Source: Stercorarius parasiticus (Eukaryota > Chordata > Aves > Charadriiformes > Stercorariidae). From it: DNA of 64,000 nucleotides. Where the stretch lies: NCBI GenBank assembly GCA_013396915.1, contig VWZL01000523.1:62001-126000 (forward strand), written 5' to 3'. Under the pieces are notes generated by a model that was not told the origin of the DNA, ran no database searches, and saw nothing but the letters and a program-made list of their open reading frames with translations. Each line of letters starts with the position of its first letter. The first letter of the stretch is position 1. The position numbers and the translations under genes are program-made. This document shows, piece by piece, positions 38,331 through 49,870 of this stretch.

Positions 38331-41300
38331 TCTGAATTCTTTCACATCAGAGAAAGAATTTATTCATGGAAACTAGCTACTTACTCTCAGCTGAGTGACA
38401 TATATCTGAGTTCACCATACCATTTTCATTCTTGGGCTCCATTAACCTTGTCTCATGTAAAATAAAAAAGAAGGATGATAGCATGAGTAGGACTGAATTT
38501 TCTGTGAAGACTTTTTTTTTTTTTTTTTAATACATTGAAAGGCTGAGGACATGGCTCCATAGACAGATGTAAAGATTCATATGGCAACATATCCCAGATT
38601 TCTGCTGGCCAGCTATAAGCTGACTCCAGTTTCAAAGCTGGGTGGTAGTGTTAACATTGTACTAAGCCTGAGTTAACCAAGCATCAGGAGACTCCTGAGA
38701 AAATGGGAGCATTGGCAACTTTGCGATTTTGAAAGGCTTTGAGACTGTGTTTCAGTCACTCCCTCAGCCTCAATGAATAGTTCTATTCAGTAGCAGGTGA
38801 TTATCCTTAAGAGCAGGACGTATATGCACTATGATAGAGAGCTAGTAGAGACACCCTACTGTGACTGGTTTTTTTGGCAAGCCTCACCAGAGACTTTGGC
38901 AGCTTCTCTTCCTCTAAAGTGCTACTGTGCTTTTGCATGGTTGCATTCTTCATGCAAACAATTATCAATGCCAACCCTAAGAACATGAAGAACTGATAAT
39001 AATTATTGTTTTCACTGCTGGATATCAGAGAACAACTGCAACATTGAGAAATATCATGCTTTCTGAGCATTTTTTTAGAAAATATATCTATTTCCTTTAG
39101 CTTAAGTAATAAAATCCAGTTATTTGACAACATATTTGAATTGTGTTTTCATTATACACATGTATATTTTGCAATGGATTACAATTTTTAATTAAGGCCC
39201 CATGTGGTTAGCAAAATAGAGTAATTAGTAACTTCCAATAACAATTTTATGTTAACGTTTGTGAAATTATGTATTAGAGAATTTTAGAACAAAATAAAAT
39301 AAATTAAAATGTGTAATGTCTTAAAGATCACACTGTTTGAGCCCAAACAAAATGTTTCTTTTATTCATTTTTTTTTTTTTACTCCTCTCCATGTTTGACA
39401 ATGTATTGTTAGTAGGTAGATGTTCATATCATTTCAAAGCTGGAAAATGTTTACTTATTGGATTGACAATATCTCTTTACAGTATTTCTAATGCTCACTT
39501 AACCTGGCCTCCTCTGGACTACTTTGTGAAGTTTCAATTCTGCAAAGAAGGGCAAAACAGGGTCCACAAAAAATTGTGATAAAGAAAGGAGATGAAAGGG
39601 AAAGAAATGCAAATGGAAAAAGACATAAAAGGGCAAATGCTTTTAGAAATGGAATAGGAGCAATACATCAACTATTCATAATGTTAACTGTGAAAATTAT
39701 TTCCAACATTTGTAGCGATGGTCTATCATTTGCATGAAGCATAATACTCTGTCTAAAAAATCAGTTAGGGCAGGTGTCTGCCTAACTTCTACTAGTGTTA
39801 ACAGCTGGTGGGGTGGGAATAAGCAGAGTTTTATTGCTTGTCCACTTGCCTACAGGCTGCAGCTCTTTGCAACACATTCCCTTCATGGACCTTGTTAGCC
39901 AAAACTCAAGGAACAATAAGACTGGTTCACAAGAGGGGAAGTCCCATATCTCTAAAAAAGATAAAAATGTTCTTGGCAAGATGACTCCAAAGGTTTCTCT
40001 GAGACACTGAAAATTTGTGATGGCCTGAAGGCTTTGCTCTGCCAAGCGAGCACAATTTATTCTGTCTTGTGAGGAACACCACTGTGAGTACGCAGGGAAC
40101 ATTGAAGTTTCTGCTAGGCAAGATGAGAGCTCCCATCTCCTAGCTCTCTGGGTTGTGATACAGGAACAATTTAGACTGCCAACAATATTTGTGTTAATGA
40201 CTAGTCTTGCTTCCAAGATCTCAGCGGCAAATGCCTCATCTCATGCATCACAGTACCTCCTGACCTTTTGATACTGGCTAGATGATAGACAGACTAGAGA
40301 CCTATTGTAGAAAAATGTTACTTCACAGCTCTGAATTATGCCATATTCTAAACGCACCAAGGCTGACAAGGCCATGTAGGTGGAAGATTTCACTTCTGCT
40401 ATATGCACCTTCATTACTGAAATTGCCACACTAGCTCTTTGATTCCAAGTCTTTTGTTTACATATGAAAAAGGAGATCTCTAATTTGATAATTAATTCTC
40501 ACACCAGGTATTTTTGACTGTGTCTTTTGTTTACTTGTACTTGGCATGCAGGGACTTTCTGGTCTAAGGGCCAAGAGACAAGAGATAAGCAAACAATGAC
40601 ATAAGATCTAACCAACATTTATGTTAACTTTTGGTGGCTGTCTCCTATGTGTAACGAGCGTATATATGTTTATTTTTTTATTACAGTTTATTACAGGGCC
40701 AGCAGCTGGAAAGCAAAGGAAAAATGCTGATAATTTCTATCAGTAGTTCTTTTGTCATCCCTTTGACTCTAGCACAAGATCTGTGTTTTTTATCTGTCTT
40801 CAACAATCCACTGATCAAATATTTATCCTCCTAGTTCTCTTACCCTGATGGAGGAATGCTAGTAATATTTCCATGGCAAATTCTACTTCTTTAAAAGGAA
40901 TAGAAAACAAAAGTTTTCATTACCCCAATGACAGGATGTATAATCTTAAAGCTTTCCATTTGTTAACACCTTCTCCCCCACAATCTCTCCAAATACCTTT
41001 TCTCTCAGATGGTGTAAATGAATAATGTCACCAAATTAAACTCAGTGCTGTTGTCTTCAAACTAATTTCAATTTGAATCTTGATATTTCCATTTCAGCAC
41101 TGTAGAAGGTTTACATATGCGCCTTTAAGTTTACTGGTTATGAGTTAATCTATTGTAAGGCATCACCTCGTTCATATATAGTCTTACTCAGCAAGAATTC
41201 CTGCCTTTTTCGCAGGAGCTTTGGAGGAGACATCATCTAATACTGGCAAAAAACTTAGAAGTAAGAGGATAGAAATGAACCAGACCCAAAAACTTTTGTC

Positions 41301-43429
41301 TGACAAGTCTCCAAAGACTCTGTGTCATCCGCTTCTCAGAAAAAGGAATCCTATAAAATGTAGATGTCTTAGAGTAGAGGAATATTTTCAGCAGTTTGGA
41401 AGATTTCAGTATAAACGAAAATTTAAGCTCAGAATTCCTTGTATGGAGACATTATTATTTCTCTGTTTCTACTGTTTCTGCTGAATTAATTTTACCTGAT
41501 ACATACTAGGGTTGTAATTGCCTTTTAAGGGAGCTGCTTCACGAGGGAGTGTTGTTCCCTGACAGACTATTACAGCTAGTTCTTACTTCTTTTTTTCACT
41601 CCCATCTGACTTAGCTCCCAGTTTATTGCTCTCTAAGATAATGATACTGCACTCGACACAAGTATGTTTCATTCTCCTTCTACACTATAGTCACCCATGT
41701 CATCAATTTTTTTCTTGTATCATGATTTTCCATTAAGCTAGTGATTCCTCCCAGTGCGCTGTAGTTCATGACATTTATGCCGAGGTCATCAACGGAATAT
41801 CAATAAATTCCCGTCGATGATGTTTCTGGATCTTAATATCTTTCCTTTTAATACAAAACTTTTTATCTAAGGAATAAATCCTTGTTGTCTTTATTCTAAG
41901 AAATATTTTTATATGTTATCAGAAAATGATCCAAATTGTAGTAGAGTTTGTCTTGAGGAAAAAAACCCAAAACTCTTCAGATGTGCAAACAAGTGGCAGC
42001 TCTGATATGTCTCTGCCTGGATGTCACTGAGATATCCTGTTTATTCAGTTGTACCTGACACCAGTTTAGCAGTTTAAGAGAGAAAGAAAATGTAACCCTT
42101 TTTTTTTTTTAAAGGAAAAGATACAAAACCAACAGCAGCCCATGAACAATACCTGAAAATCTAATGACTTTAGAACAGTTTGATGGAAGACTTAGAGATT
42201 AGAAAGTATGTTTACATTAGGAAGCAGTATAGTGTAATAGGGGTGAATCTGTGGAGTGAAACCATTCATTCAAGCAATCTATCCTCTGCAATACAAGCAT
42301 TTTAGATGGGGTACTTTAGAAAAACTGCAGTCCTTTCTTATGTTGAAGTGCAGGGGATGTGCTTCTATAGCACAATTCTTCGCCTATGTTCCATGTAGAC
42401 CATATAAGGCATTAAAAGGCATTCTTCAGCCATCCCTTCAATAATTGCAAAGACTGGCAAAAATATAGGGTGAAAAATCTCCCTAGAGATAAAGTGACTT
42501 AGTGTGTACTGACTTTGACATGTAACAAGAGACATCAAAGTAAATCTACATCTAAGAACTCTTCATTTTTACCAAAGATATACCAGTTACACCCACAACT
42601 CTTATGACATGCTGAAAAAGAATTGTCTTTGGATTTGTGTTAGCTACTTATATAAGTTAGGAGACCTAACATATCTCCTTCTTTTCACAGAGTCTTATAT
42701 AAATTTGAATTTTGAATGGTTTTTATTTGACATCTTTCATATAATTACTATCTTGTTTAAATATCACTGTGCTATTGCCTGAGGTAAATGCAGTAGAAAA
42801 TCACTATGTTCAATGTTACTGTCTTATAGTTTCATCCCCTCTGTCAAACTGAGAACTTTTTTTAGTTCTGCAGGGGAATTTTTATTTCATTTGCTTGTTC
42901 ATTCCTAATGTGGATGAATAAGTTGCTGGCTATCTACTCACTGATATAGAATATTTCCTGTGTCAGTTAGCCAAGCTTAAAATGGATCTGTGCACTTTTG
43001 TCATTGTCACAGATAGTTTTTTTTTCCCACTGCACAATAATGAAATGTAGAAAAAATACACATTAACTTTTTTAAAAATTGATTTAAATGATTGATAGTC
43101 AAATCAACTGCTGTTCGTTCTAAGTCAGATTCTCAAATTTAACACAAACTAACTTTAGGAAAGAACTGTGCACGTACTTACATCAAACTTTTGCTTCAGA
43201 AGAGCTTGGAGTGAATTCAAAAGGTGGGTGCCAAACATAAATTCTACCTTCACATACAACAGTTGTGGAACAATACAGCACAGTGCTTGAAGTACTCGAT
43301 AGCAGGGGGAACTGGGCATTGGCTTCCCTACCCAGCTCACATTAAACAGCCATTAGATAAAAAACTTATGGTATCAGCAAGAGTATGGACCAGAATGCAA
43401 ATCTGGCTCTTCTCTACTCAGTGCAGTAC
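38331..43429. other. Unique AT-rich non-coding DNA
   Basis: No gene is seen. A T run lies at 38,512-38,528. The longest frame is a 144-codon minus-strand ORF at 39,782-40,216, with no domain, no codon signal I can see and a length explicable by chance. A small imperfect hairpin lies at 41,786-41,820. Confidence 0.5.
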
Positions 43430-43700
43430 CTTATGAGATCGGAGAAACAGGTTTTATTCCAAATCTCCAGATTCTGTGGCAATTGTTCTAACCACCAGGC
43501 TACTGTGTGAAAGGCAGACTCCTAAATGAGTCCCAGCCTCACCCAGACAGCTAATTGCGTCCCAGAGTTAGGTTCTCATATTGGAAGGGAAAGGATGTTT
43601 AGGCACCTATTTTTATCATTTCTAGTTGAAACCACCTTGCTCAGTACTCCAGCATTTGTATATTCTGTTCTTAGGTGCCTAATTCAGCAAAATTCAGTTC
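43430..43700 (-). repeat. Ancient tRNA-like repeat relic
   Basis: Read on the minus strand, GTAGCCTGGTGGTTAGAAC (43,477-43,495) resembles a pol III A box, and GGAATAAAACCTG about 35 bases further resembles a decayed B box region. The order matches an old sauropsid tRNA-like repeat, whose copies read CAGTGGTTAGGGCACT...AGGTTCAAATCCC. Flanking it, TTTAGGCACCTATTTTT (43,598) and CTTAGGTGCCTAATTC (43,671) form an inverted pair also typical of that repeat group. It is strongly diverged. Confidence 0.4.
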
Positions 43701-45957
43701 CTGGTATAGAGCAAAGAACCTGCACTAACACACAAGCTTTCCTTTGGAGATGGTCCTTAGGCTACAAATACCGCTTCAGGTAGCAACATGTGAAGGTTTT
43801 GTACCAGTGACATTTGCAAATCTCTGATATCACTTAGGAGGTGACTAACATTTCCACTAGTAATATCCCCACTATAACTAACCTATTGCTAGAGGCCATG
43901 CATATTAACACTGAACTTCTGACAGCATTAAATTGCTAGGTGTCTAGATCATTAGATTCAAAATTCATAAAACAGACGTTACTCAGTGTACTCCATAGCA
44001 AAGCCTGAAACACATTCCAAGTATTTCAGCTATGCTGGAGTATCTACAAGAGCTTTGGCCAGACCCCAAATCCGGACCAGTCTAGACCTTTTCTCTAGAG
44101 TGACTTCCCTAAAGAAGACTGAAAACACAGAAAATCAAGGCTTTAACAATCTTTCAACTAGGACAGCTAATTTTTTTTAGACAGAAAAACTGAAAGTGAC
44201 TAGGACAGATAAATAAATAAATAAATAAATAGTTTATAAACCATTTCCCCCCATCCCAGTGCCTTCATGATCTTAAAGGTAGGTCCTTGCTTCTACACTT
44301 TATTTTAGTCAACCTGGCTGATTCCCAGCTGGAGCAAATGGCACAGTACTCTGCAGTTAGTAGGGACCTTGCTTCTGTCATCCCTGAAGAAGGCTTTCAT
44401 TTTGCCCAAGACCTATAGGATCCCATTTCATTGCTGTATCTTTCACTGCCTCCTACTCTTCTCTCACTCTTGGCAATCCCCAGACCTTCCTATGTCTATG
44501 CTTGCTCAGATGTTCTCCAGAAAAGGTCCAAATTCCCCGACAGAGGGAATCCACATGGCCCACGCATTTTGAAGGAATGAATTAAAAGAAATTGAGAAAA
44601 AAAAAAAAAGAAAGGAAAAGAAAATTCTCTGAAGTGTTTATGGTTGTGAACCTTACCCTTAAAAAGTGATCTTTACAGCAGGCAAGTAAACATCTATTTC
44701 CTCGTGGCACTCTTATTCACCATCTCCTTGTTCAGCGTCGTGGCAATTTTGTATCCCAGGCCTATCAGCCCAACACACCCTTACGCTGCAGAGCAAGGAT
44801 AGCATCTAACTGCAGCACTGCAGCAGCAGTCGAGGGCTGTAATATTAATTTGTAACACTACTGCTCTCTTAAGAATGATGCTCAGAAGCCTAGAGTACCT
44901 AAAGAAATATTGACATCATGGCTACAGAAATAGTTTAAGATACAAATAAGGCAAAGCTCAAATCTGAACATATATTCGGACTGGTTTGGGGGGTTTTTTG
45001 TTTGTTTTTTTTGTTTTTCCAAATTTAGTACTGCCAACAACATTTACAGGATAGGTTTCATAAAGGGAATTTGAAGTCATTGATTTCATATGGGCATTAT
45101 TGGATCTCACAGGAGCAATGAAAAAAAAGAAAAGATTCTATGCAGAAATGTCTATCCATTGGTATTCAACTCTTAAAGCTTTCTGTACTCGGTGATAACG
45201 TGACCTTTGTATTTTCTATTGACCACCAGACTTCTATTCAATATAATACTGTATTTAAATATTAATGTATTAAAGCATATAACTGTATCATACGTTACTT
45301 TTTTGTTTCATTTCTATCTTAACTTATACTAAAGGGTTTCGGTTTGAAAAAAAAAGTTAAATACGTCCTTGAAAACTTGTAACTAGATCTTTATAAATAT
45401 TACAAAAACAATAATTTTGCATCAGTATGGTGAACAAGTAGCAAAGTGCCTGAAGAATATAAATTGAATGTTCTCTAGAAGAATCGGTAAAGGTTAAAAT
45501 TCATCATTTTAACTGATAGGCTTTCTTTGGGAAATAACTGATGCAGTGAATACAAAATGCTATGATAATTTTGTGTTTCTCCTCAGTGTTGTTTTTTTTT
45601 TTTCTTGAAAAACAATATCTCTTCAATAATAAAGCATACCTTTTCCCACTCATTCTAGAAATAAAGTTTCCTACAATGCTTGGCTTTATACACAATTGAC
45701 AGTTTTTTTCACTTTAAATGGAAACTTTTTATATGAATGGAGTGAACACTTCTGTCCATTTCAGGAGACGCTTCAGTCCTATAGGAAATACGCTGTGACT
45801 CAGACTTTTTAGGAAAAGATTTAACCTAGACATGGTGTGAAGACTGGTTGCTAAATACCACATTTACTGCCACAGTTTCCATGGTGATTTCCAGACTGTA
45901 GCAGCCTGAAGGTTAAACTAGAGAAATAGGTATAAATACAATTTATGCTAGAAATAA
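43701..45957. other. Unique AT-rich non-coding DNA
   Basis: No gene is seen. It includes an (AAAT)n microsatellite (44,210-44,231), A and T runs, and a slightly GC-richer patch around 44,690-44,840 with CTGCAGCACTGCAGCAGCAG and three CpGs but no ORF of note. Confidence 0.5.
44210..44231. repeat. (AAAT)n microsatellite
   Basis: About five perfect AAAT units. Confidence 0.85.
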
Positions 45958-46195
45958 CAGCGGTATTTAGAAGCACCTGTTTGTCCCAGGCACTGCACCA
46001 ATGCCGGTAAGAGATATCTTTTCTTTTCAAAGTCTTACTGTCTAGTAAGTGAAGTAGAAAGGTACTGCCATTTTTCTCGTTAGAAAATTGAATAACAGAG
46101 AAATGGTATGACATTTTTTTCCTAGTCATATAGGAAGACTGTCATAGAAATGAACCCAGGTCTGCTGAATTTCAGTCCAGGTTATAGACTGGCCT
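45958..46195 (+). repeat. MIR-like ancient SINE relic
   Basis: The order of phrases is that of an old sauropsid/amniote repeat. It has CGGTATTTA...GGCACTG, GGTAAGAGATA, AAGTCTTACTGTCTA, then a decayed 'GAAACTGAGGCACAGAGAGG...AAGGTCACA' region. It closes with TAGAAATGAACCCAGGTCTG (46,146-46,165) CTGAATTTCAGTCCAGG, which matches the terminal 'AGAACCCAGGTCTCCTGACTCCCAGTCC'. The assignment rests on remembered family sequence; the copy is old and non-functional. Confidence 0.6.
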
Positions 46196-49011
46196 TCGGT
46201 TTTCCATCAAGTAACTTTATTCTCTTTAACTGTTATTCAAACTGCAGATTAACCTCCTGTGCTGATGGCCTAAAGCAGCTGACTTGCATGTAAATCAGGT
46301 ATCAAATTGTGGGGATTAGCTAATTCCAAGTAATATTATTTCATTCTACCATGTCAGTACTTCTGCCCAAAAAAGACTCTCAGTACAATGTATTTTGGTA
46401 ACTTGGGGTGCAAAACAGTTTTTTCATTGCCAATTTAAAACTTACTAGTATGATAAGACTGTGGTAAAACAAGGGCATACAGGGTCCAGATTTGTACTTA
46501 GCATTCCAGGCAATCTGGCTATCACTAGTTCAATCATTTCCAAACTTTCTCCATCGTTGCCCACCCTGAGTGTTGGGCATCCCATGATCCCCAAGAACAA
46601 GCTCTGTGGCAGAGAAATCCAGTCGCTTTGCACGGAGAATCATTTCAGTAGGCTAAGAAAGGAGCTGTAAGTACATGAACCCAAGCCCCGTGTGCAGAAA
46701 CTGCACTGTAGCGCTGCAGGTTAGGGACAGATTTTCTTTCTTAATTCACCTTCAGACAGACATATGCCCCCTGCTCAAATCTCTCTAAAAGTTCACCACA
46801 GAAGGCACAATGACTCCAAGTGTGTGTTTGTGTAAAGTTCACCCCTAATCTTTACATGAGCTAAGAATTATTCCTGCTTCCTTTATATCTTTCTCTTCTT
46901 TTTTCCTTTTCTTTCTGCAGGCTATTCAGATAAGGATGTTCATTGTCACTGTTCCCACTTTAGTCTGAATAAGTGGAGTGTATGAAAAAGCGAAACTCAC
47001 AAAAGAATGACTCGCAAACACTGATGCCACCGTTGGACTTGAATTTAAAGCTATCACACAAGGACACTGTTAACATTTATCCTCCTCTCTGTAGGCTGAC
47101 AAATTAAAATATTACTTGAAGTCTCTGATCAGTTTCTGCTACAGCGTTTCATTTTGATTTATGTCCTCTATTAATATCGGTGATGCTAGTTAGCTTTAAG
47201 ACACCCCAAAGGGTAGTCAACTAGTTAAAACTCCAAATGAACCTCATGCCAGCTGTTTAGCCTCTTGAAAGTTTTGCTGAGCATTGACAGAAGACCTTAT
47301 CAATCATTACAATTAAGTGCTTTCAGACTGTCCCTTCTAAGGGGAGTCAGTTGAAGTACCATCTGCTATTTTGCTTTTAAAACTCACTGGTTTCCTTCTC
47401 TGAGGCAGCCGTTTCACTTTTGAAATTATGTTTCTTTTGCAGGAGAGTGATGGGCTGATGAAGAAAACTTTTTGTTTTAATAATCAGCAGTTTCTATAAT
47501 GTGACATAATTTTTGCAGTGCTCAGGGCCTTTTACAAATCAAAAGGAATCCAACTAAAACAGTAATTAATGTCAAATGACTAGTCACATACAGCCCTATT
47601 TAATTAAAAAGTTCTAATCTTTGATTAAACCTTCTCACACGTTCTTGTGACTGCAAACTGTTGTCTGAAAAGAGAAAGTAATTGGGTACATAATCTATTG
47701 TGTCTTCTAACTGACACCTGCTAATTGTCTCAGGAGCAAATGGCAACAATATAATTTATAAAGTTAAAAAGTGTATCTCAAATATTCAGCAGATTTTTTT
47801 TCTGTATTATGTATTCTTTCACTATGCTAGGAAGTTCTCTTCCTGAATTTATCCCTGTAAGAATTTTCTGCTCTCTAAGAAAATTACTCCATTGCTTTTT
47901 AAAAACATGCTTTCCTATAGTAAACACAAAACACGATTTACTGATCCATTCTTTTAATGCACAGTTAACATTTTAAATGCTATTATTCATCCCTATTTTT
48001 CTTTTTTTTTTTTTTCTAAATATTGACTAATCTGCACAGCAGCCATTGCAAACAGGTTCCTATATCCACAGGTTACAGGAAGAAAACCAGGAGGAATGAG
48101 CCACAGAAATTACCTCCTCAGGAATTCTGACTAATTCAGAATTTCAGCTGGGGAAAAACTGGCAGCTATAACCAGCGCTATGGTGAAGGACCTCCCCCCT
48201 CTTCCGCATCCTCTTGGGATCTTAGCTTCAGCACTAGCAATACAAAGATGACTGTTAAGACAAGAGGAAAGAATATGCCACAGAGAAAAGAATATTCTTT
48301 ACCAGCTTCCACCTTTTTTTTTTTTAATTTATCAGTGCAGAGTCCAACTCTGTGATTTAGCAAATAGTCGCTATTATATTTGTGTTTACTGCTGAGGTGC
48401 TCTTGCTTCCTGGGAATCTGATGGCTAGATTATTTTTTTCTGTCTTCTATGGCATGATCATTTGGTTTTTTGCAGTTTTTCTGAACTAGAGCCATGACAG
48501 CCCAAATATATTGGTACTCACAGATGAAATTCTCAATAAGTATTTTGGCTGCTTTATGTCTTATTTTACCAGTATTTTGGTAAAGTCCTTTGGCATGTTA
48601 AACGAAGTGTTCCCAGGGAAGAATACCACCACTGTCTTTTGATAGCACATGTTTCAAAGCCACACAATCCCCCAAGCCAACTGGTAGGTGAAGTGTGTCT
48701 GCAAATATTTTTTGGTTGTGGTGGCTTCAGACGCAGCTGAGCTCTCGCATCTCCAGTCAAAACTACCTACTCGGGCACAGCCATTTTTAACTTTCTTGCA
48801 ACGCTAAACACATCTGGACCCACCCCAGTATCTGGAACTGGTATGTTGCAACTATAAAGGGACCATTGCATCCCAGTGGTGGTTGTGAAGGTGTCCATGT
48901 GGGATGGCCCGGGAGCATCTGCTAACAGAGTTCAACAGAGAATTCAGTCTATTGAACAGTATCTATCTTTCTTCATCTATAAATGTACAAAGAAAGGAAA
49001 AAACTGCTTTT
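46196..49011. other. Unique non-coding DNA, with a possible conserved element
   Basis: No gene is seen. The part at 47,250-47,790 is repeat-free, rich in homeodomain-type cores (TAATTA, CTAATTG, CAATTAAG) and looks to me like a conserved non-coding element. A textbook splice-acceptor-like pyrimidine tract ends at 46,920, but the sequence after it does not stay open in a convincing way. Confidence 0.45.
47250..47790. promoter_or_regulatory. Candidate conserved non-coding enhancer-like element
   Basis: This 540-base stretch has no simple repeats or transposon scraps. It carries several ATTA/TAAT homeodomain cores, among them CAATTAAGTGC (47,310), AGTAATTAATGTC (47,561) and CTAATTGTCTCAGG (47,720). 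Such density fits deeply conserved developmental enhancers, but conservation cannot be judged from one sequence. Confidence 0.25.
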
Positions 49012-49140
49012 GCTGTTTTACAGATGGAGAAACTGTAGTCCCGCAAACAGAAATAACCTGTCCAAGATCACAGGGCCAATCAGTGATAGAGTCAGCAAAA
49101 TAAACCTGTGTCACCTGATTTCCATATTGCTGCTCTACAG
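49012..49140 (+). repeat. MIR-like ancient SINE relic
   Basis: TTTTACAGATGGAGAAACTG (49,016-49,035) is followed by CCTGTCCAAGATCACAGGGC, CAGTGATAGAGTCAGCA and CCTGTGTCACCTGATTTCCA. This is the MIR-type order 'ACAGATGAGGAAACTGAGG...GCCCAAGGTCACACAGC...AGTGGCAGAG...CCCAGGTCTCCTGACTCC'. It is a second member of the class seen at 45,958 and lies just upstream of an L2-like LINE piece. Confidence 0.65.
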
Positions 49141-49374
49141 TCAAAATATAAAAATAGCTATCAATAGATGTGAATGTGTAGAGACAGTTAAAGATATAGA
49201 TGATCTAGATACCTTTGTGACTTTTACTACAGCAAGTTGGCTGCAGCACGCCAACAGAATAGTAAATAAACACAGCAGAAGCCTTGAATACATTTTTTTT
49301 TTACATAATCATTGACTTTCAAGTGTTAAAATGTGGGCTTCTTGGCCAAATCATATCTTTTCTGCATCTACAGT

Positions 49375-49870
49375 ATCTTCTGTATTCATCTTTTTTTCCT
49401 CCCTACTTCATGCTTTCATTATCTCTCACCTCCTGTAACCTCTTAGCCACCGTAACCTTCTTCCCTCTAATCTCCCTCCTCCAGTCCACTCCAGACACTG
49501 CGACCAAGGTTATCTTTCTTGTTCACCACTCTGATCATGTCAAGTCATGTCTCAGTCCTGCAGGTGGTTTTCCGTCTCATTACATTACAAGGTCAAATTT
49601 CTCCTCTGCAATTTCAAGGCTTTAGAAGAGTCTGCCTTAGCTTACCACTGGACTGAGTCCTTACTCGTTCCTGGCTCAGATACAGTCCTGCCTACTGTGT
49701 GTATCCATATCTCATGCATGACTTCCTATTTCTATTCCCAAAACTATTTTCAGTGCCTAGAATATCCTCCCTGCTCTGTTGTGCCAACCAACCTCACTGT
49801 CCTCTTTCAGGGCTCTTTACACATCATGTGTAAATTTGGTTATGAGTGCTTGGGGTCAAGAGTCTTGTTT
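49375..49870 (+). pseudogene. L2-like LINE ORF2 C-terminal relic
   Basis: Two overlapping plus-strand frames together follow the C-terminal RT region of L2-type LINEs. In the first frame (to 49,625), SCNLLA, LLQSTPDTATKVIFLVHHSD and VKSCLS correspond to the family's 'YCNxLLxGLP...LQxxxNAAARLI...HRSDHVTPLLRSLHWLP'. After a frameshift near 49,550-49,620, WFSVSLHYKVKFLLCNFKAL corresponds to 'WLPVxxRIxFKLLLLxFKAL'. Further on, CLEYPPC and LTVLFQGSLH recall the family's end, near 'LWNSLP...SFK..LK'. The relic has no start, several stops and no tail; it is a fossil of an insertion far older than the CR1 copies. Confidence 0.6.

Noticed and set aside
39782..40216. 144-codon minus-strand ORF, the longest outside the CR1 and the gap-spanning frame
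   Set aside because: No domain, signal peptide or composition that suggests a protein. Given the number of frames in 128 kb of two-strand sequence, one or two open stretches of this length are expected by chance.
46876..46990. Textbook splice acceptor (long pyrimidine tract ending CTTTCTGCAG)
   Set aside because: Frames after it close quickly (within 4, 16 and about 21 codons) with no donor in range and no recognisable product; pyrimidine tracts are common here.
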